The notes beneath the pieces are model-generated. The model was not told the DNA's origin. It made no database searches and worked only from the letters and a program-made list of their open reading frames with translations. The translations under genes and the position numbers were made by a program. 64,000 bases of DNA from the NCBI RefSeq assembly GCF_900104345.1, contig NZ_FNJN01000003.1:372001-436000 (forward strand). The letters are read 5' to 3'. The DNA comes from Microbacterium testaceum StLB037 (GTDB lineage Bacteria; Actinomycetota; Actinomycetes; Actinomycetales; Microbacteriaceae). Within the stretch, counting starts at the first letter, position 1; every line of letters starts with the position of its first letter. Shown one piece after another: positions 18,624 to 27,813 of the stretch.

Positions 18624-21206
18624 TCAGGCCTCCGACGAAGGCTGAGCGTTCACCGGGGTGCCGGTGAGGGCCGCGGTGGTGACGCGACGACGCGAGCGTC
18701 CCTGGCCGGGCGCCTTGGGCTCGGGCAGAGCCTCGAGGACCGACTCGAGCAGGGCGTCCTTCTCGGTGCGGGGCGCCTTGGGCTCGCGCTTCTTGCGGGG
18801 GCGCTTCTCGCGAGCCGGGGCGGGCGCCTCCGACGCCGACTCGGTCTTCGCCTCGAGGACGGCCTCGACCGATGCCACGACCGCCGCCTCGACGAGGGCC
18901 GGGTCGTCGATGGTGGGCTTGACGGTCGACGCGGCGATCTGCGCGAGAGCGGACTTGACGCCCTCGGTGATGACGTGGGTGCCGCCGACCTGCGCCGCCG
19001 CTCCCCCGTTGCCGTTCGCCCCGCCGTTGCCCTGCGCGGCGCTAACGCCGTTGGCGCCACCGGTCGACGCGTTGCCGTTCGAGCCGCCGTTGCCGCCGCG
19101 TCCGCGACGGTTCGACGATCCGCCGTTCGCGTTGCCGCCACCGTTGCTCGACGAACCCGCGGGACGGTGCTTGACGACCGGGTCGTGGTGCACGATGACG
19201 CCGCGACCGGCGCAGACCTCGCACGCCTCGCTGAAGGTTTCGAGCAGGCCGAGACCGAGCTTCTTGCGGGTCATCTGCACGAGCCCCAGCGAGGTCACCT
19301 CGGCGACCTGGTGCTTCGTGCGGTCGCGGCTCAGGCACTCGATGAGGCGGCGCAGCACGAGGTCGCGGTTGGACTCGAGCACCATGTCGATGAAGTCGAC
19401 GACGATGATGCCGCCGATGTCGCGCAGGCGCAGCTGGCGCACGATCTCTTCGGCCGCTTCGAGGTTGTTCTTGGTGACGGTCTCTTCGAGGTTTCCGCCC
19501 GAGCCGACGAACTTGCCGGTGTTGACGTCGACGACCGTCATGGCCTCGGTGCGGTCGATCACGAGCGAGCCGCCCGAGGGCAGCCAGACCTTGCGGTCGA
19601 GCGCCTTCTCGATCTGCTCGGTCACGCGGAACGCGTCGAACGGGTCCTGCTCGCCCTCGTACTTCTCGACCCGCTCGAGCAGGTCGGGGGCGACGCCCTG
19701 CAGGTACGACGAGATCGTCTGCAGCGCCTCGTCGCCCTGGATGAGCATGCGGGTGAAGTCCTCGTTGAAGACATCGCGCACGATTTTGACCAGCAGATCG
19801 GGCTCGGAGTGCAGCAGGGCGGGCGCCTGGATCGTCTTGACCTGGCTCGAGACGTGCTCCCACTGCGAGGTGAGGCGCTGCACGTCGAGGGTCAGCTGCT
19901 CTTCGGTGGCGCCCTCGGCGGCCGTGCGCACGATCACGCCCGACGACTCGGGGAGCACCTCCTTGAGGATCTTCTTCAGGCGCGCTCGCTCGGTGTCGGG
20001 GAGCTTGCGCGAGATGCCGTTCATCGTGCCGTTGGGCACGTAGACCAGGTAGCGGCCGGGGAGCGAGATCTGGCTCGTCAGACGCGCGCCCTTGTGGCCC
20101 ACGGGGTCCTTCGTGACCTGCACGAGAACGCGGTCGCCCGACTTGAGGGCGAGCTCGATGCGACGCGGCTGGTTGTTGGTCTCCACGCCGTCCCAGTCGA
20201 CCTCGCCGGAGTACAGCACGGCGTTGCGGCCGCGACCGATGTCGACGAACGCGGCCTCCATGCTGGGCAGCACGTTCTGCACGCGGCCGAGGTAGACATT
20301 GCCGATGAGCGAGGCGTCCTGGTTGCGGGCGACGTAGTGCTCGACGAGCACGTTGTCTTCGAGCACCGCGATCTGGATGCGACCGGCCTTGGACCGTACG
20401 ACCATGACGCGGTCAACGGCCTCGCGGCGGGCGAGGAACTCGGCCTCGGTGACGACGGGGCGACGGCGCCCGGCCTCGCGACCGTCGCGGCGACGCTGCT
20501 TCTTCGCCTCGAGGCGCGTGGAACCCTTGATCCGCTGGGGCTCGGTGATGACCTCGACCGCGCGCTGACGCACGGGGGGCGCGGCGGGAGCCTCGGGGGC
20601 ATCGTCACGGTTGTCGTTCGGTCCCCCGCGGCGGCGGTTGCGACGGCGGGCGTTCGCCGAGACGCGCTCGCTGGGGCCCTCGTCGTCGCGGTCATCGAAG
20701 TCATCGCGGATTACGACGGGCGGAAGCGCGGGCGCGTAGAAGTGCAGGGCCGTCGAGACGGCGGACACGAAGTTCTCGGGGAGCAGGCCGAGCGACACGG
20801 CGGTCGGACGGGCGGGCTTCTCGGGCTCGGCAGGGGTCTTGAGCTGAGCCGGAGTCTCGGGCTCGGCGGGATTGACCTCGGGCTGCTCCGTCGCCGCCTC
20901 GGCGGACGCGGACTCATCCGAAACGGAACCGGATGCCGGCACCTCGGCCTCCGCGATCGACTCGACCTTGTCCGCGGCCGGTGGGGACAGCTCCGACGCG
21001 TCCACCTCGGACGGGTCGTCCGTGGCGGCGGGGATGTCCTCCACGTCGAGCACCGCGGGCGCCTCGGTGTCGTCGGCGGCCGCGTCTTCGGCATCCTGGA
21101 CCGCCGCCTCTTCTTCGTCGACCGCGGGGGTGGCGTCGGAGGTGGCGGTGTCCGGAGAGATCGGCGTCTCGTCGGTGGGGTTCTGTTCGTCTGTCACATC
21201 GGCCAT
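18624..21206 (-). CDS. rne: Ribonuclease E/G family endoribonuclease
   Basis: An 860-residue actinobacterial RNase E/G, a single-strand-specific endonuclease in mRNA decay and rRNA maturation. A long acidic Ala/Glu/Pro-rich N-terminal extension (1-190) and an Arg-rich stretch (RRRNRRRGG near 190-200) precede the S1 RNA-binding region near 310-400. The catalytic DNase-I-like domain has TVVDVNTGKFVGSGGNLEET near 555 and DFIDM near 600, with metal-binding aspartates. The zinc-link CEVCAGRG is near 660. An Asn/Gly-rich and basic C-terminal tail follows. ATG at 21206 has an AGGGAG ribosome site; a GTG 27 bases upstream is in frame. The extension and tail are probably partner-binding regions. Confidence 0.93.
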   Translation of the reverse strand: MADVTDEQNPTDETPISPDTATSDATPAVDEEEAAVQDAEDAAADDTEAPAVLDVEDIPAATDDPSEVDASELSPPAADKVESIAEAEVPASGSVSDESASAEAATEQPEVNPAEPETPAQLKTPAEPEKPARPTAVSLGLLPENFVSAVSTALHFYAPALPPVVIRDDFDDRDDEGPSERVSANARRRNRRRGGPNDNRDDAPEAPAAPPVRQRAVEVITEPQRIKGSTRLEAKKQRRRDGREAGRRRPVVTEAEFLARREAVDRVMVVRSKAGRIQIAVLEDNVLVEHYVARNQDASLIGNVYLGRVQNVLPSMEAAFVDIGRGRNAVLYSGEVDWDGVETNNQPRRIELALKSGDRVLVQVTKDPVGHKGARLTSQISLPGRYLVYVPNGTMNGISRKLPDTERARLKKILKEVLPESSGVIVRTAAEGATEEQLTLDVQRLTSQWEHVSSQVKTIQAPALLHSEPDLLVKIVRDVFNEDFTRMLIQGDEALQTISSYLQGVAPDLLERVEKYEGEQDPFDAFRVTEQIEKALDRKVWLPSGGSLVIDRTEAMTVVDVNTGKFVGSGGNLEETVTKNNLEAAEEIVRQLRLRDIGGIIVVDFIDMVLESNRDLVLRRLIECLSRDRTKHQVAEVTSLGLVQMTRKKLGLGLLETFSEACEVCAGRGVIVHHDPVVKHRPAGSSSNGGGNANGGSSNRRGRGGNGGSNGNASTGGANGVSAAQGNGGANGNGGAAAQVGGTHVITEGVKSALAQIAASTVKPTIDDPALVEAAVVASVEAVLEAKTESASEAPAPAREKRPRKKREPKAPRTEKDALLESVLEALPEPKAPGQGRSRRRVTTAALTGTPVNAQPSSEA

Positions 21207-21510
21207 GTCGGGGTACTCCCTGGCGGACGACACCGCGCGTCGTCCGACGAAATCTCATGCAGCGCCGCACCCGGCGGGGCCGCGAACTCACTCGGTCTGC
21301 AGCCGGCCTGCGGCTCGTGCTGCGAAGGGCGGTCATCGCCCGAAGTCTTCTGGGTGATGTTCCTGCGGCGCGGCCGCGGTCACATCAGCCTTCATTATCG
21401 CACGAACCGCCGAGAACGCCCACGAAGCACGTCGGCGCGATGTTATCCACAGGGGGTTTTGGTGCGTCCGACCCAATCGATATGTTCGAAGCTCCGGCGA
21501 GGGGGCCAAC
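21207..21510. other. Gap between rne and the WXG100 cassette
   Basis: This 304-base stretch holds the rne leader on the left and the cassette promoter on the right. It contains a perfect DnaA-box sequence TTATCCACA (21443-21451). No gene is seen. Confidence 0.5.
21459..21486 (+). promoter_or_regulatory. Candidate promoter of the WXG100/hydrolase cassette
   Basis: TTGGTG (21459-21464) and TATGTT (21481-21486) are spaced by 16 bases, 25 bases before the first start codon, which has a GAGGGGG ribosome site. Confidence 0.4.
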
Positions 21511-21918
21511 GTGACCTTATTTGATGACTCGATCACTGCTCTGGAGCGAGCGCGTGCGCGCGTTCAATCTCAGACCGCTGAGGTGCGCGCGATGTCGGAG
21601 GAAACCGCGCGGATGGCGGCCGATGTCCGCACCGCCACCGCGTCGCGAAGCTCGGCCCGCCGAGAGGTGAGCGTGTCTGCATCAGCCGGAGGGCGAGTAC
21701 AGCGCATCGACATCTCATCGAATGCGATGAACCTCGACGCGGCGACGTTGTCTCGTATCGTCACCAACACCGTCCGCGAGGCCCAGCGTGACGCGGCGGA
21801 CGCAGCTCTCCACCGGATGTCAGAATGCCTCGGCGAGACATCGCTGCTCGTTGCTGCTACGCGTCAGAGGATTGACGATGAGAACGCGGGTCCGACCTCG
21901 GAAACGAGGCGCTCATGA
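21511..21918 (+). CDS. YbaB/EbfC-like protein of the WXG100 cassette
   Basis: A 135-residue protein. An N-terminal coiled region (about 1-48) is followed by a YbaB/EbfC-type domain: VSVSASAGGRVQRIDIS and the helix LDAATLSRIVTNTVREAQRDA. In Actinobacteria such proteins are regularly encoded next to WXG100 genes (EspL-like) and are thought to help secretion or expression of ESX substrates rather than bind the nucleoid. GTG at 21511 has a good ribosome site. Its stop overlaps the next ATG. Base composition is lower in GC than the flanks. Confidence 0.65.
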   Translation: MTLFDDSITALERARARVQSQTAEVRAMSEETARMAADVRTATASRSSARREVSVSASAGGRVQRIDISSNAMNLDAATLSRIVTNTVREAQRDAADAALHRMSECLGETSLLVAATRQRIDDENAGPTSETRRS

Positions 21919-22214
21919 TGGAGCATCTGGAAGTAGTTCCAGCTCGGTTAGCGACTACGTCGCAGAGCATCAGGGCCGCCAGCGCTCAGATTGACGCTCT
22001 CGTCGAGACACTGACGCGTGAGACCGCTGTACTGAGCACGATGTGGAGCGGTGAAGCCCAGCGGGCCTACGCATTAGCTCAGGTCCAGTTCAGCGTTCTT
22101 CTTGCAGGTCACACGACACTCCTCGCCCGGATCTGCGGAGAACTCGATGACCTCGCGACCGCTTATAGCGACGCAGACCTGACGGGCGCTCGCGGCTTGG
22201 GGGTGAGCGCATGA
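21915..22214 (+). CDS. WXG100 family type VII secretion protein
   Basis: A 99-residue helical hairpin protein with the W-x-G turn at W44-S-G46 (STMWSGEAQRAY). This is the usual length and motif position for ESAT-6-like substrates, which are exported as dimers by type VII secretion systems. The typical C-terminal YxxxD/E export signal may be AYSDAD near residue 86. It overlaps both neighbours by 4 bases, so stoichiometry with them is probably fixed. No secretion ATPase (EccC/EssC) is encoded in this window. Confidence 0.85.
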   Translation: MMEHLEVVPARLATTSQSIRAASAQIDALVETLTRETAVLSTMWSGEAQRAYALAQVQFSVLLAGHTTLLARICGELDDLATAYSDADLTGARGLGVSA

Positions 22215-22660
22215 GGCGTCGTGCGCGCATGATCGTGGCCGCAGCAATCCTGTTCACGGTCGGCGCCGCCGTAGCAGGGTGTAGCCAACTCCCTTTTCAC
22301 GACGAGTCCTACAGGGCACGGATCCCTGACGCGCTGCAGGAAGCTGAGCTAGGAATCTCCGCAGCGTGGGCTGAGGTCGGTCTATCGGGTTTCGTGGAAA
22401 CGCTTTACGTCGGAGGGACCCTCGAGATCACCGAGGAGTCGAACAAAGCCGTCTCGACCAAGTTGGTAGGCGAAGTCATCGACGTCGTGCTCAGCAACAC
22501 GCCACCTCCTTCCACTTACCTGCAGCTGTCGTTCCGAGACTCGAAGGACACGCTCATCGATCTGAGCTCAACATTCCAAGAACTCGACGTGGCGGTAAGA
22601 GGCGATGGCTCCATCTCGATGGAAGACGCCAAGAGCATTGCAAAGGACGAACACCGATGA
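22211..22660 (+). CDS. Small lipoprotein of the cassette (candidate immunity protein)
   Basis: A 149-residue lipoprotein. Basic N-terminus, hydrophobic stretch and lipobox AVAGC (cysteine near residue 24) are clear, so it should sit on the outer face of the membrane. The rest has no family I recognise: mixed helix/strand, with a TLEITEESNKAVSTKL segment. Its place between a WXG100 gene and a hydrolase gene resembles the lipoprotein immunity proteins that protect against type VII-secreted lipases; this role is inference. Overlaps of 4 bases occur on both sides. Confidence 0.65.
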   Translation: MRRRARMIVAAAILFTVGAAVAGCSQLPFHDESYRARIPDALQEAELGISAAWAEVGLSGFVETLYVGGTLEITEESNKAVSTKLVGEVIDVVLSNTPPPSTYLQLSFRDSKDTLIDLSSTFQELDVAVRGDGSISMEDAKSIAKDEHR

Positions 22661-22974
22661 CCGCGGCAAATCAACACATCGAAATAGACGGGCGCCTACT
22701 GAAAAAGCAAGCCGCGTTATTGCAGGAGGCTGCGACTGTCTTAGAAGCGTCCGTCGTTAAGGTTCGCGCGGATTTACCCGGCGACGCATTCGGCGCGCTG
22801 AACCGTGGGCTGGTCTCTCCCCTCGCGACCGCCCTGGCGACGGAGGCTCGCGGCCTACTATCTAAGGCTGCGGCGCTGGCCGAACGCTCAGCCGAGGGTG
22901 TCCAGAAAGCCGCCGAATTGTTCGCCACTGTCGAAGAGCAAGCTGTCGAGAACTTCGCGAGAGCAGACCTGTGA
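22657..22974 (+). CDS. EspC-like / WXG100-like helical protein
   Basis: A 105-residue, almost fully helical protein beginning with an EIDGRLLKKQAALLQEAA segment. The heptad-like pattern and length are those of type VII secretion substrates or their chaperones, but the W-x-G turn is missing (LPGDAFGALNRG is at the turn position). It is coupled to the hydrolase gene by a 4-base overlap, so it probably pairs with the hydrolase N-terminal helices as targeting partner. Confidence 0.55.
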   Translation: MTAANQHIEIDGRLLKKQAALLQEAATVLEASVVKVRADLPGDAFGALNRGLVSPLATALATEARGLLSKAAALAERSAEGVQKAAELFATVEEQAVENFARADL

Positions 22975-24500
22975 GCGGGACGACGATTCTCGCGGCGCGA
23001 ATCGCCGAAGGCACCTGGGCCGCGAATTTGCCGACTGTCGGGACAGGTGGGGATGCCTGTGCCCAGCTCCCCGGAATCTCTGGACTCGTGTTGCAGTACG
23101 TCCAGCCGTTGCGCGACTGGCTTGACCAACTCGTGGGCGAGCCCGGAGTTGTCGCGGCGACCGCTTCATCCTGGGAAGACGTTTCGGCAGCCCTCGCCAG
23201 GACCTCCGACCTCGTTGAGCTGGCACGTACGTCCGTAAACGAACTCGACGGGAGAACCGTCCGCGCCTCACGCGAACGATGTGAGGATCTGCAGCGTTTG
23301 ACCCTTGACGCTGTGGAATGGACGGCATCAACCGCGGCAGCCCTGAGACTTGCGTCGCGCGTTGTAGAAGCAACGCGATCTTTTGTCTGCGACGCCCTTG
23401 TTTCACTCGTACAGTTCTCCGAGAAACTCTTCTCTTGGACGCTCAACCCCTTCGATCTGGCGGACAGAGTCGAGCAGTTTGCACGTGCTGCGGCTGACCT
23501 CGTGCAGTCCGCTAGCCGACTCGTCATCGAACTGCTTGAGGCAATGTGCGCGCTCGGAGCGCTGATGTCCGAGCTTGGCCCTCTTGTGCGAAAGGGTCAG
23601 GATGAGATTTCTCGTGTTCTCGCAGAAATGTTGCCATCGGCCGGCGCTTTGCTAATGACCGCTCTGGGCGGGCCGACGCTCGGCGTTGTCGGTTCAATGG
23701 TCGGCGGCGCTGGCAAGAATTATCTACAGCCGTCTACCGATGTCGAGGAACTCGACCCATCGCTGCTCTCAGGACCAAGACGCGACGCGTGGGATCGAGC
23801 TCAGAACGTGACGGAGATCACGTCGCTGTCGGATCTCGTAAGCGTCAACGGCACGACGGATCTGATGGGCGGTGAGGACGCCACCGTCATCGACATCAAG
23901 AAGGTCGTTGGGCCTGACGGCACCGAGAAGTGGTTCGTATCCCTACCGTCAACGCAGGACTGGCAATTGTTCTCAGACACGGGCGCTCTCAACGACCGGG
24001 ACTCAAACGTTGCACTGATCATGCACGACCCGGACATGCGCACTGTCTACGAACGTGCCGTATTGGAAGCAATGCAGGATGCTGGGATCCCGCAGGGGAG
24101 CAATGTCGTCCTCGCGGGATTCAGCCAAGGAGGAATCACGGCGGCTAGTCTCGCGTCCGACTCGCAGTTTCCATACAACACGGTCGGAATCGTCACCAAC
24201 GGAACCCCTAGCGATAGTTTCGACATCCCGTCGCACATACCTGTCTACGCGTTTCAACACATGACGGACGTCGTTCCGATGCTCGACGGCAACCCCTACG
24301 GATCGACCCCCGAAAACGTTCAGCGCGTCCTGCTCGAGGGGCCAGCCAGCCCGATAGCGGCGCATGACAACGCGGCGTATACCTCCTCAGTCAAAAGATG
24401 GGAAGAGCGTTATGCGGAGGTCTTCGGCGGCCCACCACCCAACATGGACGTATTCACGGGGCAGGTGGTAGACCACATCGTTTACCGCACTCATGAGTGA
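22971..24500 (+). CDS. Putative type VII effector: helical N-terminus plus alpha/beta hydrolase
   Basis: A 509-residue protein. The first 250 residues are helical and resemble the WXG/LXG-type targeting regions of type VII effectors, ending in a hydrophobic Gly-rich stretch (SAGALLMTALGGPTLGVVGS) near 220-245. The C-terminal half is an alpha/beta hydrolase: nucleophile Ser385 in AGFSQGG, a candidate acid in HMTDVVPMLDG near 430 and a candidate histidine in IAAHDNAAY near 463. Lipase or esterase activity is likely. It is the last gene of a five-gene overlapping string whose base composition differs from the flanks. Confidence 0.7.
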   Translation: MSGTTILAARIAEGTWAANLPTVGTGGDACAQLPGISGLVLQYVQPLRDWLDQLVGEPGVVAATASSWEDVSAALARTSDLVELARTSVNELDGRTVRASRERCEDLQRLTLDAVEWTASTAAALRLASRVVEATRSFVCDALVSLVQFSEKLFSWTLNPFDLADRVEQFARAAADLVQSASRLVIELLEAMCALGALMSELGPLVRKGQDEISRVLAEMLPSAGALLMTALGGPTLGVVGSMVGGAGKNYLQPSTDVEELDPSLLSGPRRDAWDRAQNVTEITSLSDLVSVNGTTDLMGGEDATVIDIKKVVGPDGTEKWFVSLPSTQDWQLFSDTGALNDRDSNVALIMHDPDMRTVYERAVLEAMQDAGIPQGSNVVLAGFSQGGITAASLASDSQFPYNTVGIVTNGTPSDSFDIPSHIPVYAFQHMTDVVPMLDGNPYGSTPENVQRVLLEGPASPIAAHDNAAYTSSVKRWEERYAEVFGGPPPNMDVFTGQVVDHIVYRTHE

Positions 24501-24639
24501 GCGCTCCTGGACCGTTGCTGCGCTCGGACGCGACATCGCCTGCCGGCCCCGCGACGGCGCGAGTCCATCGTCAGACGAACCAAGGTGGAGCGACCGCCTT
24601 CAAAGCGACCCCATAGGGCGTCGGTGAGAGAATCGCGGC

Positions 24640-25236
24640 ATGAGTGAAACCGTCACCCCCCGCCGTCCGGTCGTGGTCGCGATCTGGCTGATCTTCGCGG
24701 GGGTCGTGGGCTGGTGGGCGGCGTTCTCCCTCACCATGGAGCGCTTCCACCAGCTCGAGAACCCGGGCAGCGCGGCATCCTGTGACTTCAGCGTGCTGGT
24801 CCAGTGCTCGACGAATCTGCAGTCGTCACAGGGCAGCGTGTTCGGCTTCCCCAACCCGATCATCGGACTCGCCGCGTGGATCGCGCCCATCGTCGTCGGA
24901 ATGGCGCTGCTGGCCGGCGCGCGGTTCGCGCAGTGGTTCTGGGCGCTGTTCTGGGTCGGTTTCGCCTTCGCGCTGACCTTCGTCATCTGGCTCATCTCGC
25001 AGAGCCTCTTCGTCCTGTCGACGCTGTGCCCCTGGTGCATGGTGACGTGGTCTGTCGTGATCCCGTCGTTCTTCGTCGTGACGCTGCACGTGCTGCGCGA
25101 GGGCGTGATCCCTCGAGAGCGGGTCCGCGAGATCGCCGACCGGCTCATGGCATGGGTGCCGCTCATGACGATCGTGGCGTTCGCAGTGGTCGCAGTGATC
25201 GCGCAGGTGCGGCTGAACGTTCTCGCCCAGCTCTGA
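24640..25236 (+). CDS. Vitamin K epoxide reductase family protein
   Basis: A 198-residue, multi-helix membrane enzyme that reoxidises a disulfide-forming partner (DsbA-like) using quinones. The active-site CPWC motif lies near residue 130 (LCPWCMVTW) at the start of a helix, and the loop cysteines SCDF and VQC are near 47 and 55. The conserved PNPIIG segment follows the first helix. The ATG at 24640 is 6 nt after GAGAAT, a weak leaderless-type -10 element. A small membrane protein follows. Confidence 0.9.
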   Translation: MSETVTPRRPVVVAIWLIFAGVVGWWAAFSLTMERFHQLENPGSAASCDFSVLVQCSTNLQSSQGSVFGFPNPIIGLAAWIAPIVVGMALLAGARFAQWFWALFWVGFAFALTFVIWLISQSLFVLSTLCPWCMVTWSVVIPSFFVVTLHVLREGVIPRERVREIADRLMAWVPLMTIVAFAVVAVIAQVRLNVLAQL

Positions 25237-25274
25237 CCTGGTGGGCGCGGCCCCTCGTGTCCTCGCGTCGAGGG

Positions 25275-25505
25275 ATGGATGCCGTGAACCCACTGATGCC
25301 CGCCGCGTACGATCTCGTCTGGTCGGCGGTCGCGCTCGTGGCATTCGGTTTTGCCGTGTCGGCCATCGGGAGCCTCTCCCGGCGCGCGAGACACCTCCCG
25401 TCGACGGTCGTGCTCATGTGGGCGCTGGTGATCTCGGTGGTCCCCGTACTCGGACCGGTGTCATGGTTGGCGGCGGGACGCCGGGCACGCGTCTCGCGCT
25501 CCTGA
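25275..25505 (+). CDS. PLD nuclease N-terminal (PLDc_N) domain membrane protein
   Basis: A 76-residue protein of two hydrophobic helices (VWSAVALVAFGFAVSAIGSL and MWALVISVVPVLGPVSWLAA) with the V-P-x-x-G-P-x-x-W-x-x-A-G-R signature of the PLDc_N domain that also starts cardiolipin synthases. As a stand-alone gene its role is unknown. ATG at 25275 fits; the gene is 39 bases after the VKOR gene and may be co-transcribed. Confidence 0.7.
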   Translation: MDAVNPLMPAAYDLVWSAVALVAFGFAVSAIGSLSRRARHLPSTVVLMWALVISVVPVLGPVSWLAAGRRARVSRS

Positions 25506-25584
25506 CGGACCTGCCCCGCGGGGGCCCGTTGCTCTGACCGGCTCGGCGACCTCGCGGTGCTCAGCCACCTCGCCCTCGAACGAC

Positions 25585-25617
25585 GAAGGCCGCCACCCTC
25601 GCGGGGCGGCGGCCTTC
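25585..25617. terminator. Bidirectional terminator between the PLDc_N gene and ndk
   Basis: GAAGGCCGCC and GGCGGCCTTC form a perfect 10-bp stem, extended by partial pairing of the inner bases. It sits between converging genes. Confidence 0.75.
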
Positions 25618-25630
25618 ACGGCATCCGGGA

Positions 25631-26047
25631 TCAGGCGAACCAGATCGCGAGCTCGCGTTCGGCCGACTCGACGCTGTCGGATCCGTGGACGAGGTTCTGC
25701 TGCACCTTGAGGCCCCAGTCGCGGCCGAAGTCGCCGCGGATCGTGCCGGGGGCGGCGGCGGTGGGATCGGTCGTGCCCGCGAGCGAGCGGAAGCCCTCGA
25801 TGACGCGGTTGCCGGCGAGGCGGATCGCGACGGAGGGGCCCGACATCATGAACTCGAGCAGCGGCTCGTAGAACGGCTTTCCCTCGTGCTCGGCGTAGTG
25901 CTGGGCGAGGGTCTCGCGGTCGGGCTCGACGAGGCGGATGTCGACGAGGGCGTAGCCCTTAGCCTCGATACGGGCCAGGATGGCGCCGGTCAGGCCGCGG
26001 GCGACGCCGTCGGGCTTGACCAGGACGAGGGTCTCTTCGGTAGCCAT
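25631..26047 (-). CDS. ndk: Nucleoside diphosphate kinase
   Basis: A 138-residue kinase that balances NTP pools by phosphoryl transfer through a histidine. The active site NLVHGSDSVESAERELAIWF, with the phospho-histidine, is at the C-terminus. The start TLVLVKPDGVARGL and NVIEGFR-like NRVIEGFRSLAG are canonical. It is the last gene of the ileS-folC-DUF4233-ndk string. Confidence 0.97.
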   Translation of the reverse strand: MATEETLVLVKPDGVARGLTGAILARIEAKGYALVDIRLVEPDRETLAQHYAEHEGKPFYEPLLEFMMSGPSVAIRLAGNRVIEGFRSLAGTTDPTAAAPGTIRGDFGRDWGLKVQQNLVHGSDSVESAERELAIWFA

Positions 26048-26050
26048 GGG

Positions 26051-26464
26051 TCATTCTCCGTTCGAGAGGTCGGGGGAAGCGGCGCGTCGTGCGTTCTGCC
26101 GATCGAGCGCCGCTCCCTTGATCGTCGCATACGCCCACATGCCACCGAAAATGACGGCGACCACGGCGAGGGCCGGAACGAGCAGACCGCCGAGCAGCAG
26201 GATCACCTGCAGAGCCCACCCGGCGAACAACGCCCACCGGTGCCGGAGCGATCCCGACACCGCCACCATCGCGATCGCCATGACGACACCGCCGACGATC
26301 CCCCACCACGGCTCGATGCCCGCGGGGAGCACCTTGAGGCCGTAGACGACGAGACCGCCGAGGAACACGATGATCGACTCGAAGCCGAGGACGACGGCAC
26401 CGAGCGACTCCTGCGCACCGCGCTGACGACGAACGCGGGGAGCACGGGGTTCGCGCGGGCTCAC
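26051..26464 (-). CDS. DUF4233 family membrane protein
   Basis: A 137-residue protein with about four membrane helices (from GAVVLGFESIIVFLGGLVVYG onward), the DUF4233 pattern. In Actinobacteria this family is found between folC and ndk, exactly as here; function unknown. GTG at 26464 overlaps the folC stop (GTGA); an in-frame GTG 9 bases upstream is possible. Confidence 0.85.
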   Translation of the reverse strand: MSPREPRAPRVRRQRGAQESLGAVVLGFESIIVFLGGLVVYGLKVLPAGIEPWWGIVGGVVMAIAMVAVSGSLRHRWALFAGWALQVILLLGGLLVPALAVVAVIFGGMWAYATIKGAALDRQNARRAASPDLSNGE

Positions 26465-27813
26465 GCCTGCCACCCCGACTTCCAGTCCTCGAGCTCCGAC
26501 AAGCGCAGGGCCTCACCGGCGAGGACGACGGATCCGGCGATGACCACCGCACGGCGGTCGGACTCCGCGGCCCACGCGCGCGCCGCGTCGGCGGCGTCTT
26601 CAAGGGTCGGGTGCACCGTCACGGGAAGGTCGGCGGCCTCGGCCACGTCGGCGATCACGTCGGGGTCGGTCGCGCGGTCGCTGTCGGGCGCCGTCGCGAA
26701 CACCCGGGCCACGGCGGGCACGAGCGCCGACATGATGCCGACAGCGTCCTTCCCGTCGAGGATGCCGACCACCGCGCCCCACTCGTCGATGTCGAACGAC
26801 TCGTCGAGGGCGGCGACCAGGGCCCGCGCGCCGTGCGGGTTGTGCGCCGCATCGACGAACACCGTCGGCGCGGTGCCGACGAGCTGCAGGCGGCCGGGAG
26901 AAGTCGCGTTGCCGAGGCCGTCGGCCACGACGTCGGCGGCGAGGGGCTGGGTGCCGCCGCCGATGAGCGACTCGACCGCCGCGACGGCCAGGGCCGCGTT
27001 GGAACCCTGGTGCGCGCCGTACATCGGCAGGTAGACCTCGCGGTACGTGCCCGCGACCCCGCGGATGTCGAGCTGCTGCCCGCCGACGGCGAGGGTCTGG
27101 CCCTCGAGGGCGAAGCCGTCCGGGGCCACCGCGACCGTCGCTCCCTCTTTCTCGGCGCGAGCGCGGATCGCGCGCAGGGCCTCGTCGGGCTGGGCGGCCG
27201 AGACGACGGCGGCGCCCGGCTTGATGATGCCGGCCTTCACCGTCGCGATCTCGGCGATCGTCGACCCCAGGCGGTCGGTGTGATCGATGTCGATCGGCGC
27301 AAAGACCGCGACGTCTCCGTCGGCGGTGTTGGTGGAGTCCCACTCCCCGCCCATGCCGACCTCGAGCACGAGCACGTCGATCGGCGCGTCGGCCGCGACG
27401 ACGAACGCGAGCACCGTGAGCAGCTCGAAGAACGTCAGCGGGGCGTCTCCGGCGGCCTCGAGCTCGCCGTCGACCATGCCGACGAACGGCTGGATCTCGT
27501 CCCACGCGTCGGCGATCGCGGCGTCGGCCACGGGCTCTCCGTCGATGAGGATCCGCTCGGTGAAGCGCTCGAGGTGGGGGCTGGTGAACAGGCCCGTGCG
27601 AAGGCCCATCGCGCGCAGCAGACTCTCGATCATGCGGCTGGTCGACGTCTTGCCGTTCGTGCCGGTCACGTGGATGACGCGGTACGTGCGCTGCGGGTCG
27701 GCGAGCAGCTCGAGCACGCGGCGCGCGCGCTCGACGCGCGGCTGCACCCACTGCTCGCCCTGTCGTTCGAGCAGCGCCGCGTAGACGGCATCCGCCCTGG
27801 TGCGATCGCTCAT
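26461..27813 (-). CDS. folC: Bifunctional folylpolyglutamate synthase/dihydrofolate synthase
   Basis: A 450-residue Mur-ligase-fold enzyme that adds glutamate to dihydropteroate and folates. The P-loop [13 protein letters not shown] is near residues 48-60. The Mur-type [13 protein letters not shown] and [17 protein letters not shown] segments, and [13 protein letters not shown] in the C-terminal domain, are all present. ATG at 27813 overlaps the ileS stop by 4 bases (ATGA). Confidence 0.95.
   Translation of the reverse strand: MSDRTRADAVYAALLERQGEQWVQPRVERARRVLELLADPQRTYRVIHVTGTNGKTSTSRMIESLLRAMGLRTGLFTSPHLERFTERILIDGEPVADAAIADAWDEIQPFVGMVDGELEAAGDAPLTFFELLTVLAFVVAADAPIDVLVLEVGMGGEWDSTNTADGDVAVFAPIDIDHTDRLGSTIAEIATVKAGIIKPGAAVVSAAQPDEALRAIRARAEKEGATVAVAPDGFALEGQTLAVGGQQLDIRGVAGTYREVYLPMYGAHQGSNAALAVAAVESLIGGGTQPLAADVVADGLGNATSPGRLQLVGTAPTVFVDAAHNPHGARALVAALDESFDIDEWGAVVGILDGKDAVGIMSALVPAVARVFATAPDSDRATDPDVIADVAEAADLPVTVHPTLEDAADAARAWAAESDRRAVVIAGSVVLAGEALRLSELEDWKSGWQA

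Noticed and set aside
18549..21524. 991-codon open frame on the plus strand
   Set aside because: It is the shadow of rne; its composition (Arg/Gly/Val/His repeats) follows the opposite strand and the rne product has clear motifs.
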